A stretch of 64,000 nucleotides of DNA from Knufia peltigerae (taxonomy: Eukaryota > Ascomycota > Eurotiomycetes > Chaetothyriales > Trichomeriaceae): positions 1 through 64,000 of the forward strand of contig JAPDRN010000089.1 of NCBI GenBank assembly GCA_030247855.1. The letters run 5' to 3'. Below, piece after piece: positions 8,072 through 16,491 of this stretch. Position 1 is the stretch's first letter; each line of letters starts with the position of its first letter. A model generated the notes under the pieces. The model saw only the letters and a program-made list of their open reading frames with translations. It was not told the DNA's origin and made no database searches. Position numbers and translations under genes: made by a program.

Positions 8072-10924
8072 TCAGAACTTGTACTTCAGGCGCACGAACG
8101 GGGTGCGGCCGTAGTAGTCGTACTGGGTGGCGAAGGCCGGCACGTTGCCGTAGCGGGAGTCGGCGACGCCAGTGGAAACCAGCGGCGGGGTCTTGTTGAA
8201 GATGTTGCTGACGCCCACCAGGATTTCCCAATCGGCCTGCGCATAGCTGACAGACGCGGTGTGGTAAATGCGCGAATCAGCCACGATGTCACGGTAGGAG
8301 TTCGGACGGCCCTGGTAGGTGAACACCGGATCCAGATCGATGTCTTCGGTCTTGTGGATGTAGGTGGTCAGCCAGTTGTACGACCAGTCGCCACGGGTCA
8401 GGCTCAGTGCCAGGTTACCCACGACCTTGGGACGGCCGATGTCGCCCAGCAGCTCCGAGGATTCCAGGCCGCTTGCAGCTGCGCTGGAGAACACTTCCTG
8501 GGTGTCTTCGATCGTGTAGGTCACCTGGGTCTCAGCCGAGAACTTGCCGAACGAGAAATCGTGGTCGAAGTTCGCGGTCAGGTCGTAGCCACGGGTGCGC
8601 TGCTTGTTGATGTTGATGAACTTGTTCTGGATCTGGGTCACCGCATACGGCTGGGTAGCAGTGCCCGAATTGCGGGTCAGCAGATCGCAGTAGCTGTTCG
8701 GGTACACCGAGCCGCCGTAGCAGCCGCGCAGGACGTTGGTGCTGCCCAGCTGTGCGATTTCATCGCTCACTTCATAGTCGAAGTAATCGATGGCCACGCT
8801 CAGGTTGGCGAAGGTCGGGGTGAACACGATACCGGCGGTCTTCGCGCGCGAAGTTTCCGGAATCAACGAGTCACCACCGCCTTGGCGGTACACCGTGCCG
8901 CTGCTGCCACCACCGGCATAGTTGGCCGGGATGCCTGCGGCCGCGCAGTTGGTCTGGTAGTTGGTGTTGGAGCTTTCACCCCAGCGCACGCACGGATCGT
9001 TCGCCTGCGAGAAGAAACCGGTCTCGTTGCCCAGGTACAGCTCATACAGGCCCGGGGCACGGTAGGAGGTGCCGATCGAACCGCGCAGACGCAGCGACGG
9101 AATGACCTGCCAGTTCACGCCGACCTTCCAGACGTTGTCCGAATCGGACACGTTGTCGTACTTGAACACACGGCCCGAGGCATTGATGCTCAGCGATTCC
9201 ACCGCCGGCAGGCCCTTCAGCAACGGCACATCGACTTCGACGAAGGCTTCCTTGACCCTGTCGTTGCCCTTGGTCACATCAGCCGAGGACGAGCCCCAGA
9301 TGTCGCCGGTGCGGGACAGTTCGCTCGGCTGGTCGTTGAGCGAGTAGTAGCGGTATTCCAGGCCCGCGGCGACGCCCACTGCGCCGGCCGGCATCTCGAA
9401 CAGATCGCCGCTGACGATCGCGTTGATGGTGGCCTGCTTGTAGATGGTCTTGCCCCAGTCCCACGCACCCAGCTTGTCGACCAGCTCGTCGACCTTGCGG
9501 CCGCTCAGGTAGTCCGGGTCGAAGTAGTTCACCGCCGGCGGAGCGTCGGTGTAGTCCAGGTCGCCGCTCTTGGAAGCCTGGATGGCCAGGTTGCCGTACT
9601 TGCCCTTGGAGTGGCTGAAGTTCGCGTTGACTTCCCACGCCCAGGTGTCGGTGCCCTTGAACAGGCCATCAAGCTTGGTCGCGGCGTAGAAGTAATCGAC
9701 GGTGATGTCCTGCTGCGACTTGAACAGCATCACCGGGTTGGCGACGATCTGGGTGCCGGGAACGTAGGCATACGGGAAGAACTGGCGCCAGGAGAACGTC
9801 TCGGTCTCGCGGCGGTTGAACAGGAACTGGGTCTTCCAGTTGACCGAATCGAAGCCGAAGTCGGTGGCAAGGTAGGCCGTCTTGCGTTCCTGCTTGTTGA
9901 TGATGTGGCCCTGGCCCCAGCGCGCGAAGTTCACCGGCTCATCGTAGAAGGCCTGGCCGCGCGTGTAGTTCTGGGTCTTGCGCGGGCGGTAGCCCGGCAG
10001 CGGGCCGACGGTGCTGCCATCACCCGATGGCACGTAGCGGGTGCTGCCGATGTCGACCACGTTGTGCAGCATGTTGTTGCAGTTGGCCAGCGGCGTACCG
10101 GCATTGAGCGAACGATCTTCGCGGTCGATGCGGTTGCCGTCGGCGTCCTTGACCAGATCGTTGCTGCAGTTGAGGAAGTCGCGGTCGCCGCGGGTCAGCT
10201 CGTTGTGCTGATACCACTCGACGGCAGCGATGATGCTGCCCTTCTCGAAGTTCCAGCCATTGGCCAGCGACGCCGAGAACACTTCGCCACCGCCCTCGGT
10301 CGGCACGCGGCCGGTGACGGTCAGTTCCGGACGCTCGATGTTCTTCTTGGTGATCAGGTTGACCACACCAGCCACCGCATCGGAGCCGTAGATGGAGGAC
10401 GAACCGTCCTTCACGATCTCGGCGCGCTGCAGGATCGCGGTCGGAATGACGTTCAGGTCGAAGGCGCCGACGGCGCCGCGGGTACCGGCCGGGCCCGGAC
10501 GCTGGCCATCCAGCAGCACCAGGGTACGGTTTGCACCCAGGCCGCGCAGCGAAACGGTCTGCACACCGGTGCCGCCGTCGACGACGAAACCGCCGAACTG
10601 GTGGGTGATCTGCGTTTCAGCCGAGCCAATGGCCGACTTCTGCAGGAACTCGGCGACGTTGACCTGGCCCTGCTTGGCGTTGGTCTCGGCGTTGATGGTG
10701 AACACCGGCGAGGTGGTTTCGTAGTCCGCACGGCGGATCAACGAGCCGGTGACGGTGACCTTGTCAAGGTCGGTCGCACGCTGGTTGGAGGAAGAAGTGC
10801 TTGACGCCTTTGCTTCCTGCTGGGTGGTCTCCTGGGCCATTGCCGGTGCGACCTGGAGACAGGCCAGCACAGCGAGAGTCAGTGGTACGCGGCTTGGCTT
10901 GATATGGCGGTTGGCGTTGCGCAT
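8072..10924 (-). CDS. TonB-dependent outer-membrane receptor 2
   Basis: 950 residues with a signal peptide ending AMA-Q and a GGGGAT ribosome-binding site. A serine-rich linker leads to the TonB-box-like LDKVTVTGS. The plug follows, with GLGANRTLVLLDG and YGSDAVAGVVN, and the barrel ends in LKYKF. It has the same architecture as receptor 1, but I do not find the shared GTTAAG-N4-TGTTACG motif upstream, so it may be regulated differently. It lies between receptor 1 and the S9 peptidase gene on the same strand, with its own terminator. Ligand unknown; peptide uptake is an inference from the neighbours. Confidence 0.93.
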   Translation of the reverse strand: MRNANRHIKPSRVPLTLAVLACLQVAPAMAQETTQQEAKASSTSSSNQRATDLDKVTVTGSLIRRADYETTSPVFTINAETNAKQGQVNVAEFLQKSAIGSAETQITHQFGGFVVDGGTGVQTVSLRGLGANRTLVLLDGQRPGPAGTRGAVGAFDLNVIPTAILQRAEIVKDGSSSIYGSDAVAGVVNLITKKNIERPELTVTGRVPTEGGGEVFSASLANGWNFEKGSIIAAVEWYQHNELTRGDRDFLNCSNDLVKDADGNRIDREDRSLNAGTPLANCNNMLHNVVDIGSTRYVPSGDGSTVGPLPGYRPRKTQNYTRGQAFYDEPVNFARWGQGHIINKQERKTAYLATDFGFDSVNWKTQFLFNRRETETFSWRQFFPYAYVPGTQIVANPVMLFKSQQDITVDYFYAATKLDGLFKGTDTWAWEVNANFSHSKGKYGNLAIQASKSGDLDYTDAPPAVNYFDPDYLSGRKVDELVDKLGAWDWGKTIYKQATINAIVSGDLFEMPAGAVGVAAGLEYRYYSLNDQPSELSRTGDIWGSSSADVTKGNDRVKEAFVEVDVPLLKGLPAVESLSINASGRVFKYDNVSDSDNVWKVGVNWQVIPSLRLRGSIGTSYRAPGLYELYLGNETGFFSQANDPCVRWGESSNTNYQTNCAAAGIPANYAGGGSSGTVYRQGGGDSLIPETSRAKTAGIVFTPTFANLSVAIDYFDYEVSDEIAQLGSTNVLRGCYGGSVYPNSYCDLLTRNSGTATQPYAVTQIQNKFININKQRTRGYDLTANFDHDFSFGKFSAETQVTYTIEDTQEVFSSAAASGLESSELLGDIGRPKVVGNLALSLTRGDWSYNWLTTYIHKTEDIDLDPVFTYQGRPNSYRDIVADSRIYHTASVSYAQADWEILVGVSNIFNKTPPLVSTGVADSRYGNVPAFATQYDYYGRTPFVRLKYKF

Positions 10925-11056
10925 TTCGTCGTGATCCCCACTTGTTATGCTTCGGTTAATGGAGTGTATGTGTGGCGTAAAGTAAATGCAACATGAATGG
11001 ATGCGTCTCGTAACTTGTTGTTGCTAAGGGGAAATTCAGGAATTCGGGCATTAAAA

Positions 11057-11083
11057 AACCCCGCCGGTTAAGCCGGCGGGGTT
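11057..11083 (-). terminator. Intrinsic terminator of the S9 peptidase gene
   Basis: AACCCCGCCGG and CCGGCGGGGTT pair across five bases. A six-A tract at 11053-11058 gives the T run on the minus strand. Confidence 0.88.
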
Positions 11084-11104
11084 GCTGATCGGGTGCTCTG
11101 TGGG

Positions 11105-13141
11105 TTACAGGCCGCCCGGCCCGCAGTCCTTGGCCAGGTAGTCGGCCATCAGGGTGAGGGTCGTCTGGAAGTGGCGCGGGTACCACGGCATGCTGTGCGG
11201 CATGTCCGGGATCAATTCGAACCTGGCCGGCACCTTGCCCTGCACTGCGCTGTAGAAGTTGCGGGCATGGAATGCCGGCGTGCGCACATCGCGGTCGCCG
11301 ACGAAAGTCAGCAGTGGAGTGGTGGCCTTGGCCGTGTTCTGCATCGGGTCCATGCCCTTCACCGTGCGTCCCTGCAGAATGCGCTGCAGGCGGTTCTGGC
11401 TCCAGGATGTGCCCAACCGGCCCAGATCGGTGACCGGTGCACCGGCGATGGCGCACTGGTAGGGCGATGGGCTGCGTACGGTGGCCGCTGCCGCGGCGAA
11501 GCCGCCATAGGAGTAGCCGAAGATCGCGATGCGATCCTTCGCCGCGATGCCCTGCGAAACCAGCCACGCGGCACCATCGTCCTTGTCGTCCTGCATCTTC
11601 TGGCCCCACTGACCATCGCCTGCCAGCCACAGCTTGCGGCCCAGGCCGGAGCTGCCACGGTACTGCGGTCGCAGAACGGCATAACCGCGCGAGGTGAAGA
11701 AGGGCACCCAGCCGGACACGTCCCAGCCCGTGTAGTCGCGAGCCCACGGTCCTCCATGCGGATGCACCAGTGTCGGCAGTGGGCCGTCGCCCTGCTTCCA
11801 ACCTGCCGGCAGGTCGAGGATCGCCGGGATCTGCTGGCCATCGCGGGCGGTGTAGGTCACCCAGCGCTGCTCGCCGATCTGCTTGCTGTCCACCCAGGGA
11901 CGTTCGCTGCCCAGCGGCATCACATCCTTGCGGTCGGCCAGGATGTAATAGCTCTTCGGGTTGCGGTTGCTTTCAGTGGTGAACAGTACGCGCGAGAGAT
12001 CGTCGTTGTAGCCGGTGATATAGATGGTCAGGCCCGGATAGGCCTTCTGCAGGCCTTCCTGCAGGCCCTTCATCTGCGGATCGACGTAGATCGCCTGGCG
12101 CTGCGGTCCGTCGATGTAGAAGCCCAGTACCTGGTTGAAGTTGCTCTTGCGCGTGCCAAGGATCAGCGAACTGATGGAGAAGGTCGGGTGGGCGGCCAAT
12201 GGCTCCTTGTCGAACTCTTTCTTGACCGGGTCGTACAGGCGGGCCTGCACCAGATCAGAGAACTGGTCGGTCAGTACATACAGTTTGCCGCTTTCATCGT
12301 CGATGCCGACCACGTCCACTGTGTAGCGTTCGCTCAGCTTGGTGGTCAGCGGCGCATGGACCTCGAACTGGCCGGCACTGTTCTTGATCAGCACGCGCTG
12401 TTCGAAATCGTCCGAGCCGCTGGATTCGATCTGGGTCTGGGTCACCACTTCGCCGGTGCGCGGGTGGAACAGGCCCGGGGTTGTACGCGAGTTGCCCTTG
12501 AACAGCAGTTCGGTCTGGCCGGTGCGCAGGTTGAAGCGATAGTAGTTGGCTTGCAGGGTGGCTTCATTGAGCTGGTTGATGATGACCCGGTCCGGGTCCA
12601 GCGGCAGCTGGTGTACCAGCGAAGCGGTGCCGGCCAGTTCCAGGCAGCGCAGGGTATCGGCACTGACGCCCAGCGTTCGCGTGTTGCTGGCAAAGGCCTC
12701 GTCGAACTTCGCCTGGCTGGCGTCGGTCAGGTAGGCCTTGGTCAGGAATGTCTTGGTGGCACCGGTACTGTTGCCTTCGCCGCAGCCGCCCAGCTTGCCG
12801 GTCCACTCCTGGCGGCTGATGACCAGGTTGCGGCCGGCCTTGAGCGCGCTGGCGGCGATGAATTTCATTCGATCGCCGGACGGGGTGATGGCCACTGGCC
12901 CGGCGGCGAGGTTGTCCAGGTTCCAGTTGGCCAGCGCGGTGTCGGCGTTGTTGCTGCCGGGGGCGGCGATGATGGCGACGAGCTGCTTGCCGTCGGCACT
13001 CATCGTGACCGACTGCAGCGCGGGAATCTTGGCGAAATCCTCTGCGGGCAGAGGCGCGGCGGCGGCTTGGCTGACGCACAGGCCCAGCAGCATTGAAACG
13101 GCGGCACCCAGGCGGGCAGGCGTATATCGGAGTTGCATCAT
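11105..13141 (-). CDS. Exported S9-family (prolyl oligopeptidase fold) serine peptidase
   Basis: 678 residues from the first of two adjacent ATGs, which sits behind AAGGA. A signal peptide ends near AAA-A. The N-terminal two thirds look like the beta-propeller that gates S9 enzymes. The C-terminal third is an alpha/beta hydrolase with nucleophile motif GYSYGG (S544), an aspartate in FVGDRDVRTP and a histidine in DMPHSMPW. S9 peptidases release di- and oligopeptides, often after proline or from the N-terminus. Export to the periplasm and its place between two TonB receptor genes suggest it trims imported peptides. The subfamily (DPP4-, acylaminoacyl- or oligopeptidase-type) is not settled. Confidence 0.92.
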   Translation of the reverse strand: MMQLRYTPARLGAAVSMLLGLCVSQAAAAPLPAEDFAKIPALQSVTMSADGKQLVAIIAAPGSNNADTALANWNLDNLAAGPVAITPSGDRMKFIAASALKAGRNLVISRQEWTGKLGGCGEGNSTGATKTFLTKAYLTDASQAKFDEAFASNTRTLGVSADTLRCLELAGTASLVHQLPLDPDRVIINQLNEATLQANYYRFNLRTGQTELLFKGNSRTTPGLFHPRTGEVVTQTQIESSGSDDFEQRVLIKNSAGQFEVHAPLTTKLSERYTVDVVGIDDESGKLYVLTDQFSDLVQARLYDPVKKEFDKEPLAAHPTFSISSLILGTRKSNFNQVLGFYIDGPQRQAIYVDPQMKGLQEGLQKAYPGLTIYITGYNDDLSRVLFTTESNRNPKSYYILADRKDVMPLGSERPWVDSKQIGEQRWVTYTARDGQQIPAILDLPAGWKQGDGPLPTLVHPHGGPWARDYTGWDVSGWVPFFTSRGYAVLRPQYRGSSGLGRKLWLAGDGQWGQKMQDDKDDGAAWLVSQGIAAKDRIAIFGYSYGGFAAAAATVRSPSPYQCAIAGAPVTDLGRLGTSWSQNRLQRILQGRTVKGMDPMQNTAKATTPLLTFVGDRDVRTPAFHARNFYSAVQGKVPARFELIPDMPHSMPWYPRHFQTTLTLMADYLAKDCGPGGL

Positions 13142-13244
13142 CAGCGGTTCCTTGTGGCGGGGCACGGCAACATGACCGGAAGATGAACGAAGCCCGGGTT
13201 TCCGTCAACTCCGCGTGAATATCCCCGCGTGCGCACCACCGATA

Positions 13245-13274
13245 CAAGAGACCCCGCCGTAGCGGGGTCTCTTG
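13245..13274 (-). terminator. Stem-loop terminator of TonB receptor gene 3
   Basis: CAAGAGACCCCGC and GCGGGGTCTCTTG form a 13-bp stem with a CGTA loop, 26 bases past the stop codon. The T run is poor. The core resembles the hairpins behind receptors 4 and 5. Confidence 0.75.
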
Positions 13275-13299
13275 CTGCAGAAAAAACGGCGTCGACGGA

Positions 13300-16104
13300 T
13301 CAGTTGTTGCCGAACTCGTACTTGGCCTGCACGTAGATGGCACGGCCATAAGCGTTGTACAGGTAGTTGTTGTACGGCTGGCCGCTGGTGCCGGAGAAGC
13401 TGTACCGCTGGTTGTCAGGCATCTTGTTGAACACGTTGTTGACCATCAGCGACAGGGTCAGGTTGTCCATCGCCCGATAGTTCACGCTGAGGTTGTAGGT
13501 GGTGTACGAACCCCACTTGCCGGCCTTGTAGCCGGAGCTGTGGACGTAGTCGTAGCCATTGCCCAGGTAGGCCATGTAGTTCGGCGTCTTGCCGATGTAG
13601 TTGGCATACAGGGTGGTGGTCCACTTGTCCTTGGCCCAGCCGATCGAGCCGTCGGCGCGCACCTTGGCGTACGAGTCGTACACCCACATCGCATACGGGT
13701 CGCGCAGCAGGTCCAGGTACTCATCGCCCGGCTGTGGCTGCAGTTCGCGCTTGAGCATGTCGGTGTAGTTGCCGGAGAACTGCAGCGAACCGAAGCGGCC
13801 GATGTCCTGCACGTACTTGAAGCTGGCTGTCAGCGCCTGCAGGTTCTGGCTGGCCACGTTCATCTTCGGCGTATAGATCTCATCGAGCACGCCGGAAGAA
13901 TCGCGGGTGATCCAATCGGTTACGTTCTGGCAGCTGGCCGAGGTGTTGTTGGTCTGGCCGTTGCGGCAGTAGTACTCGGCCAGCAGCAGCTGATCGGAGC
14001 TGAGGGTGTTGACCTCGTTCTTGATCTTCCAGTTGTAGTAGTCCACCGACACCGAAAGATTGTTGATCGGAGCCCAGACGATGCCAGCGTTCCAGACATC
14101 TGCGGTGATCGGTTCCAGGTCGGGATTGCCGGACTGGGTTCCGAATACCGACACGCTGTCATACGGGCAACCAGTGGTGTTGGCCGGGTCGTAGCCAAGC
14201 TGGCCACAACGGTAGTAGTCGGTAGAGCCGTTGGCGTAGTAACCGCTGACGCCCTGGAAGGCATCGGACAGGGTGGGCGCACGGAACGCCGTACCGTACT
14301 TGCCGCGGAACAGCAGGCTGTCGATCGGACGGAATTCCAGTCCGACGCTGTAGGTTGCCTTGTCGATGGTGCTGCTGCCGATCTTGAAGGCGTCGTAGCG
14401 GCCGGAGCCGGTCACCGTCAGTGATTCCAGCAACGGCATGCGCAGTTCACTGGTCACGGCATAGTTGCTGCGATGACCGGCGCCGGAAACCGCGGTGGTG
14501 CCCCAGACGCTGCCATCGACCAGGCGTGCATCCGGCGTATAGTCCCAGCCTTCGCTGCCACCTTCGACCACCACTGCGAAGCCGGCATCACCGCCGGGCA
14601 GCTTGAACAGCGAACCGTTGGTGACCTGCGCACGCAGCAGGTTCTGCCAGGTCCGGCTCTGGCTGTAGGTGTAGCCGGTGAAGCTCTGGAAATCACCGCT
14701 CGGCAGCGGAGAGTAGAAGGCTTCCCAGTCGGGGCTGTAGATGTCGTAGCCGGTACTGGTGGTACCCAGCACCGGGCCCAGCACACGCTGCTCGAAGTAG
14801 TCGTTGATCGGATCGTTCCAGCGCACGAAGTTGCGTTCGGTCAGCTTGTACTCGCCGCGGGTGAAGCTTGCGCTGTAGTCCCAGTTGCCGGCCGTGCCGC
14901 GACCGCCGAGGGTGACCTGGTAGGCCTTGTTGCGATCGGTGTTCATGATGTCGCGATAGCCGCCGGCGCCGATGTCCTCCGGCGCGAACACGCGTTGCAG
15001 GTTCAGGTACTGGCCGCTGTCCTGGTCATAGAAGCGGCCCCAGCCGGAGGAGGTGCCCCACCAGGTGTAGTTCGAGCCGGTGGCGTACTTCACTTCCTCC
15101 AGGCTGTAGAGCGCATCGCCGAACAACTGGAAGTTGTCGTTCACATCGAAGGTCATCGAGCTGTAGATCTGCCCGCTTTCCTTGCCGTTCTTGATGGTCT
15201 TGTAGCCGGTGCCATAGACCGAACCGCAGGCCTGGCCGGTCGGCCGGGTGCCGAGCACGGTGGTGCCGTCGAACTGGCCCGCCACGTTGGCGCACAGGTT
15301 CGGGTCCATCATCGCGTAGCGGTTGCTGTTGGCCGGCAGCAGCACCAGGAAGTCATTGGAGACGTACTGGGGGCTGTAGCCGTCGGGGTTGTTGACCTTG
15401 GTCAGGTCGCGCTGGTAGCCCCAGATCGGACTGGTCTTTTCGTACTGCACGTTGACCAGCGCATTGAATCGATCATCGACACCATTGAAGCCGCGCGCCG
15501 CACTCACGCGCACGCTGTTGCCGCCGCCCTCGGAGTAGGCGCCGCCACGGACATTGAGCACGCCGCCGTCCATGCGCTCCTTGAGGATGATGTTGACCAC
15601 GCCGGCGATCGCATCCGAACCGTACAGCGACGACTGGCCGCCGGGCAGGATCTCGATGCGCTCGACGATGTCGATCGGAATGCCGCTGATGTTGTTGAAA
15701 CTGTCGCTGCCGTTGTACAGCGCCGGATACGAGAGCATCGGGCGGCCGTTGATCAGGTACTTGGTGTAGCCGGGGCTGAGCCCGAACATGCCGGCTGCCT
15801 CGGCACCCTGGGTGAACGAAGCGGAAGTCTGCCCGCCCTGCAGGCCGCCAGTGGACAGCGAAGACTGCTGCAGGACGTCGGCGACGCTGGTGAAGCCGCG
15901 GGTCTGGATGTCCTCGGCGGTGACGGTCAGGACCGGTGTGTGGTTCTCGATCTGCGTCTGGGGGATCAGTGAGCCGGTGACGGTGACGCGGTCAAGCTGG
16001 GTCGGCGCGTTGTCCTGCGCATAGGCTGCGCCAGAGGCGAGCAGGGTGCCGATCAAGGCAAGGGTCAGCGGGTGACGCGAAGGCGTGGAGCGATGGCGAG
16101 ACAT
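13300..16104 (-). CDS. TonB-dependent receptor 3 (first of three tandem paralogues)
   Basis: 934 residues, ATG behind GGGGATCC, signal peptide ending AYA-Q. LDRVTVTGS is the likely TonB box, then GSLIPQTQIENHTPVLTVTA opens the plug. NGRPMLSYPALYNG and YGSDAIAGVVNIILK are plug motifs, and the barrel runs to AKYEFGNN. Long stretches are near-identical to receptor 4 and highly similar to receptor 5, so the three arose by tandem duplication. Three cysteine pairs are conserved in predicted outer loops (LCANV/QACGS, YRCGQ/TGCPY, YYCRNG/SASCQN), which suggests disulfide-stabilised loops. Ligand unknown. Confidence 0.92.
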   Translation of the reverse strand: MSRHRSTPSRHPLTLALIGTLLASGAAYAQDNAPTQLDRVTVTGSLIPQTQIENHTPVLTVTAEDIQTRGFTSVADVLQQSSLSTGGLQGGQTSASFTQGAEAAGMFGLSPGYTKYLINGRPMLSYPALYNGSDSFNNISGIPIDIVERIEILPGGQSSLYGSDAIAGVVNIILKERMDGGVLNVRGGAYSEGGGNSVRVSAARGFNGVDDRFNALVNVQYEKTSPIWGYQRDLTKVNNPDGYSPQYVSNDFLVLLPANSNRYAMMDPNLCANVAGQFDGTTVLGTRPTGQACGSVYGTGYKTIKNGKESGQIYSSMTFDVNDNFQLFGDALYSLEEVKYATGSNYTWWGTSSGWGRFYDQDSGQYLNLQRVFAPEDIGAGGYRDIMNTDRNKAYQVTLGGRGTAGNWDYSASFTRGEYKLTERNFVRWNDPINDYFEQRVLGPVLGTTSTGYDIYSPDWEAFYSPLPSGDFQSFTGYTYSQSRTWQNLLRAQVTNGSLFKLPGGDAGFAVVVEGGSEGWDYTPDARLVDGSVWGTTAVSGAGHRSNYAVTSELRMPLLESLTVTGSGRYDAFKIGSSTIDKATYSVGLEFRPIDSLLFRGKYGTAFRAPTLSDAFQGVSGYYANGSTDYYRCGQLGYDPANTTGCPYDSVSVFGTQSGNPDLEPITADVWNAGIVWAPINNLSVSVDYYNWKIKNEVNTLSSDQLLLAEYYCRNGQTNNTSASCQNVTDWITRDSSGVLDEIYTPKMNVASQNLQALTASFKYVQDIGRFGSLQFSGNYTDMLKRELQPQPGDEYLDLLRDPYAMWVYDSYAKVRADGSIGWAKDKWTTTLYANYIGKTPNYMAYLGNGYDYVHSSGYKAGKWGSYTTYNLSVNYRAMDNLTLSLMVNNVFNKMPDNQRYSFSGTSGQPYNNYLYNAYGRAIYVQAKYEFGNN

Positions 16105-16187
16105 GATGGATCCCCGTGTGAGCGATGTCGTCTGGCTGATGTCCTCCCTGACACCTTCATGGTGTGTTCAGTTGCAATCCATTCAGC

Positions 16188-16209
16188 CGGACCGTAACAC
16201 GATGTTCAC
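16188..16209 (-). promoter_or_regulatory. Shared TonB-receptor upstream motif, divergent copy
   Basis: The minus strand reads GTGAAC-ATCG-TGTTACGGTCCG, 84 bases upstream of the receptor 3 start. It keeps the TGTTACG core and spacing, with changes in the GTTAAG half and one extra base near the end. Confidence 0.45.
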
Positions 16210-16447
16210 GTTGTCAAAACGGCCTCGTCACACGGGTGTGCTGTTCATCGGAAGAAAATTCCTTTGAAATCAGTGCGTAAACGCGATTGTCTGGGAATGT
16301 TTCAAAATGTTGCGTTGCAGAACGGAACTGGTCGAATCCAATATTTCGTATGTAGATCAATGGCTTGCTGATTCGCGGAAGCGTTTCTGATTGTTTTATT
16401 TATGAGACGCGTTTGGATGTTCCGTCTCAATTGGTAGACATGAAAAA

Positions 16448-16470
16448 GCCCCGCCGAAGCGGGGCCTTTT
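16448..16470 (-). terminator. Intrinsic terminator of TonB receptor gene 4
   Basis: GCCCCGC and GCGGGGC pair around CGAA. A-rich sequence on one side and TTTT on the other extend the stem and supply the minus-strand T run. Confidence 0.85.
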
Positions 16471-16491
16471 GGGTTGCTGCGAGACCGGCGC

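Larger units (their letters stand above)
16105..16491. other. 387-bp A+T-rich intergenic region upstream of receptor 3
   Basis: No gene is supported. Base composition drops clearly between about 16190 and 16440 compared with flanking genes. It carries the receptor 3 upstream motif (16188-16209) and the receptor 4 terminator (16448-16470). Confidence 0.7.

Noticed and set aside
7937..10804. 955-codon plus-strand frame opposite TonB receptor 2
   Set aside because: Antisense shadow: composition is V/R/A/Q-rich with no motif, while the minus strand has a signal peptide, TonB box and plug and barrel motifs.
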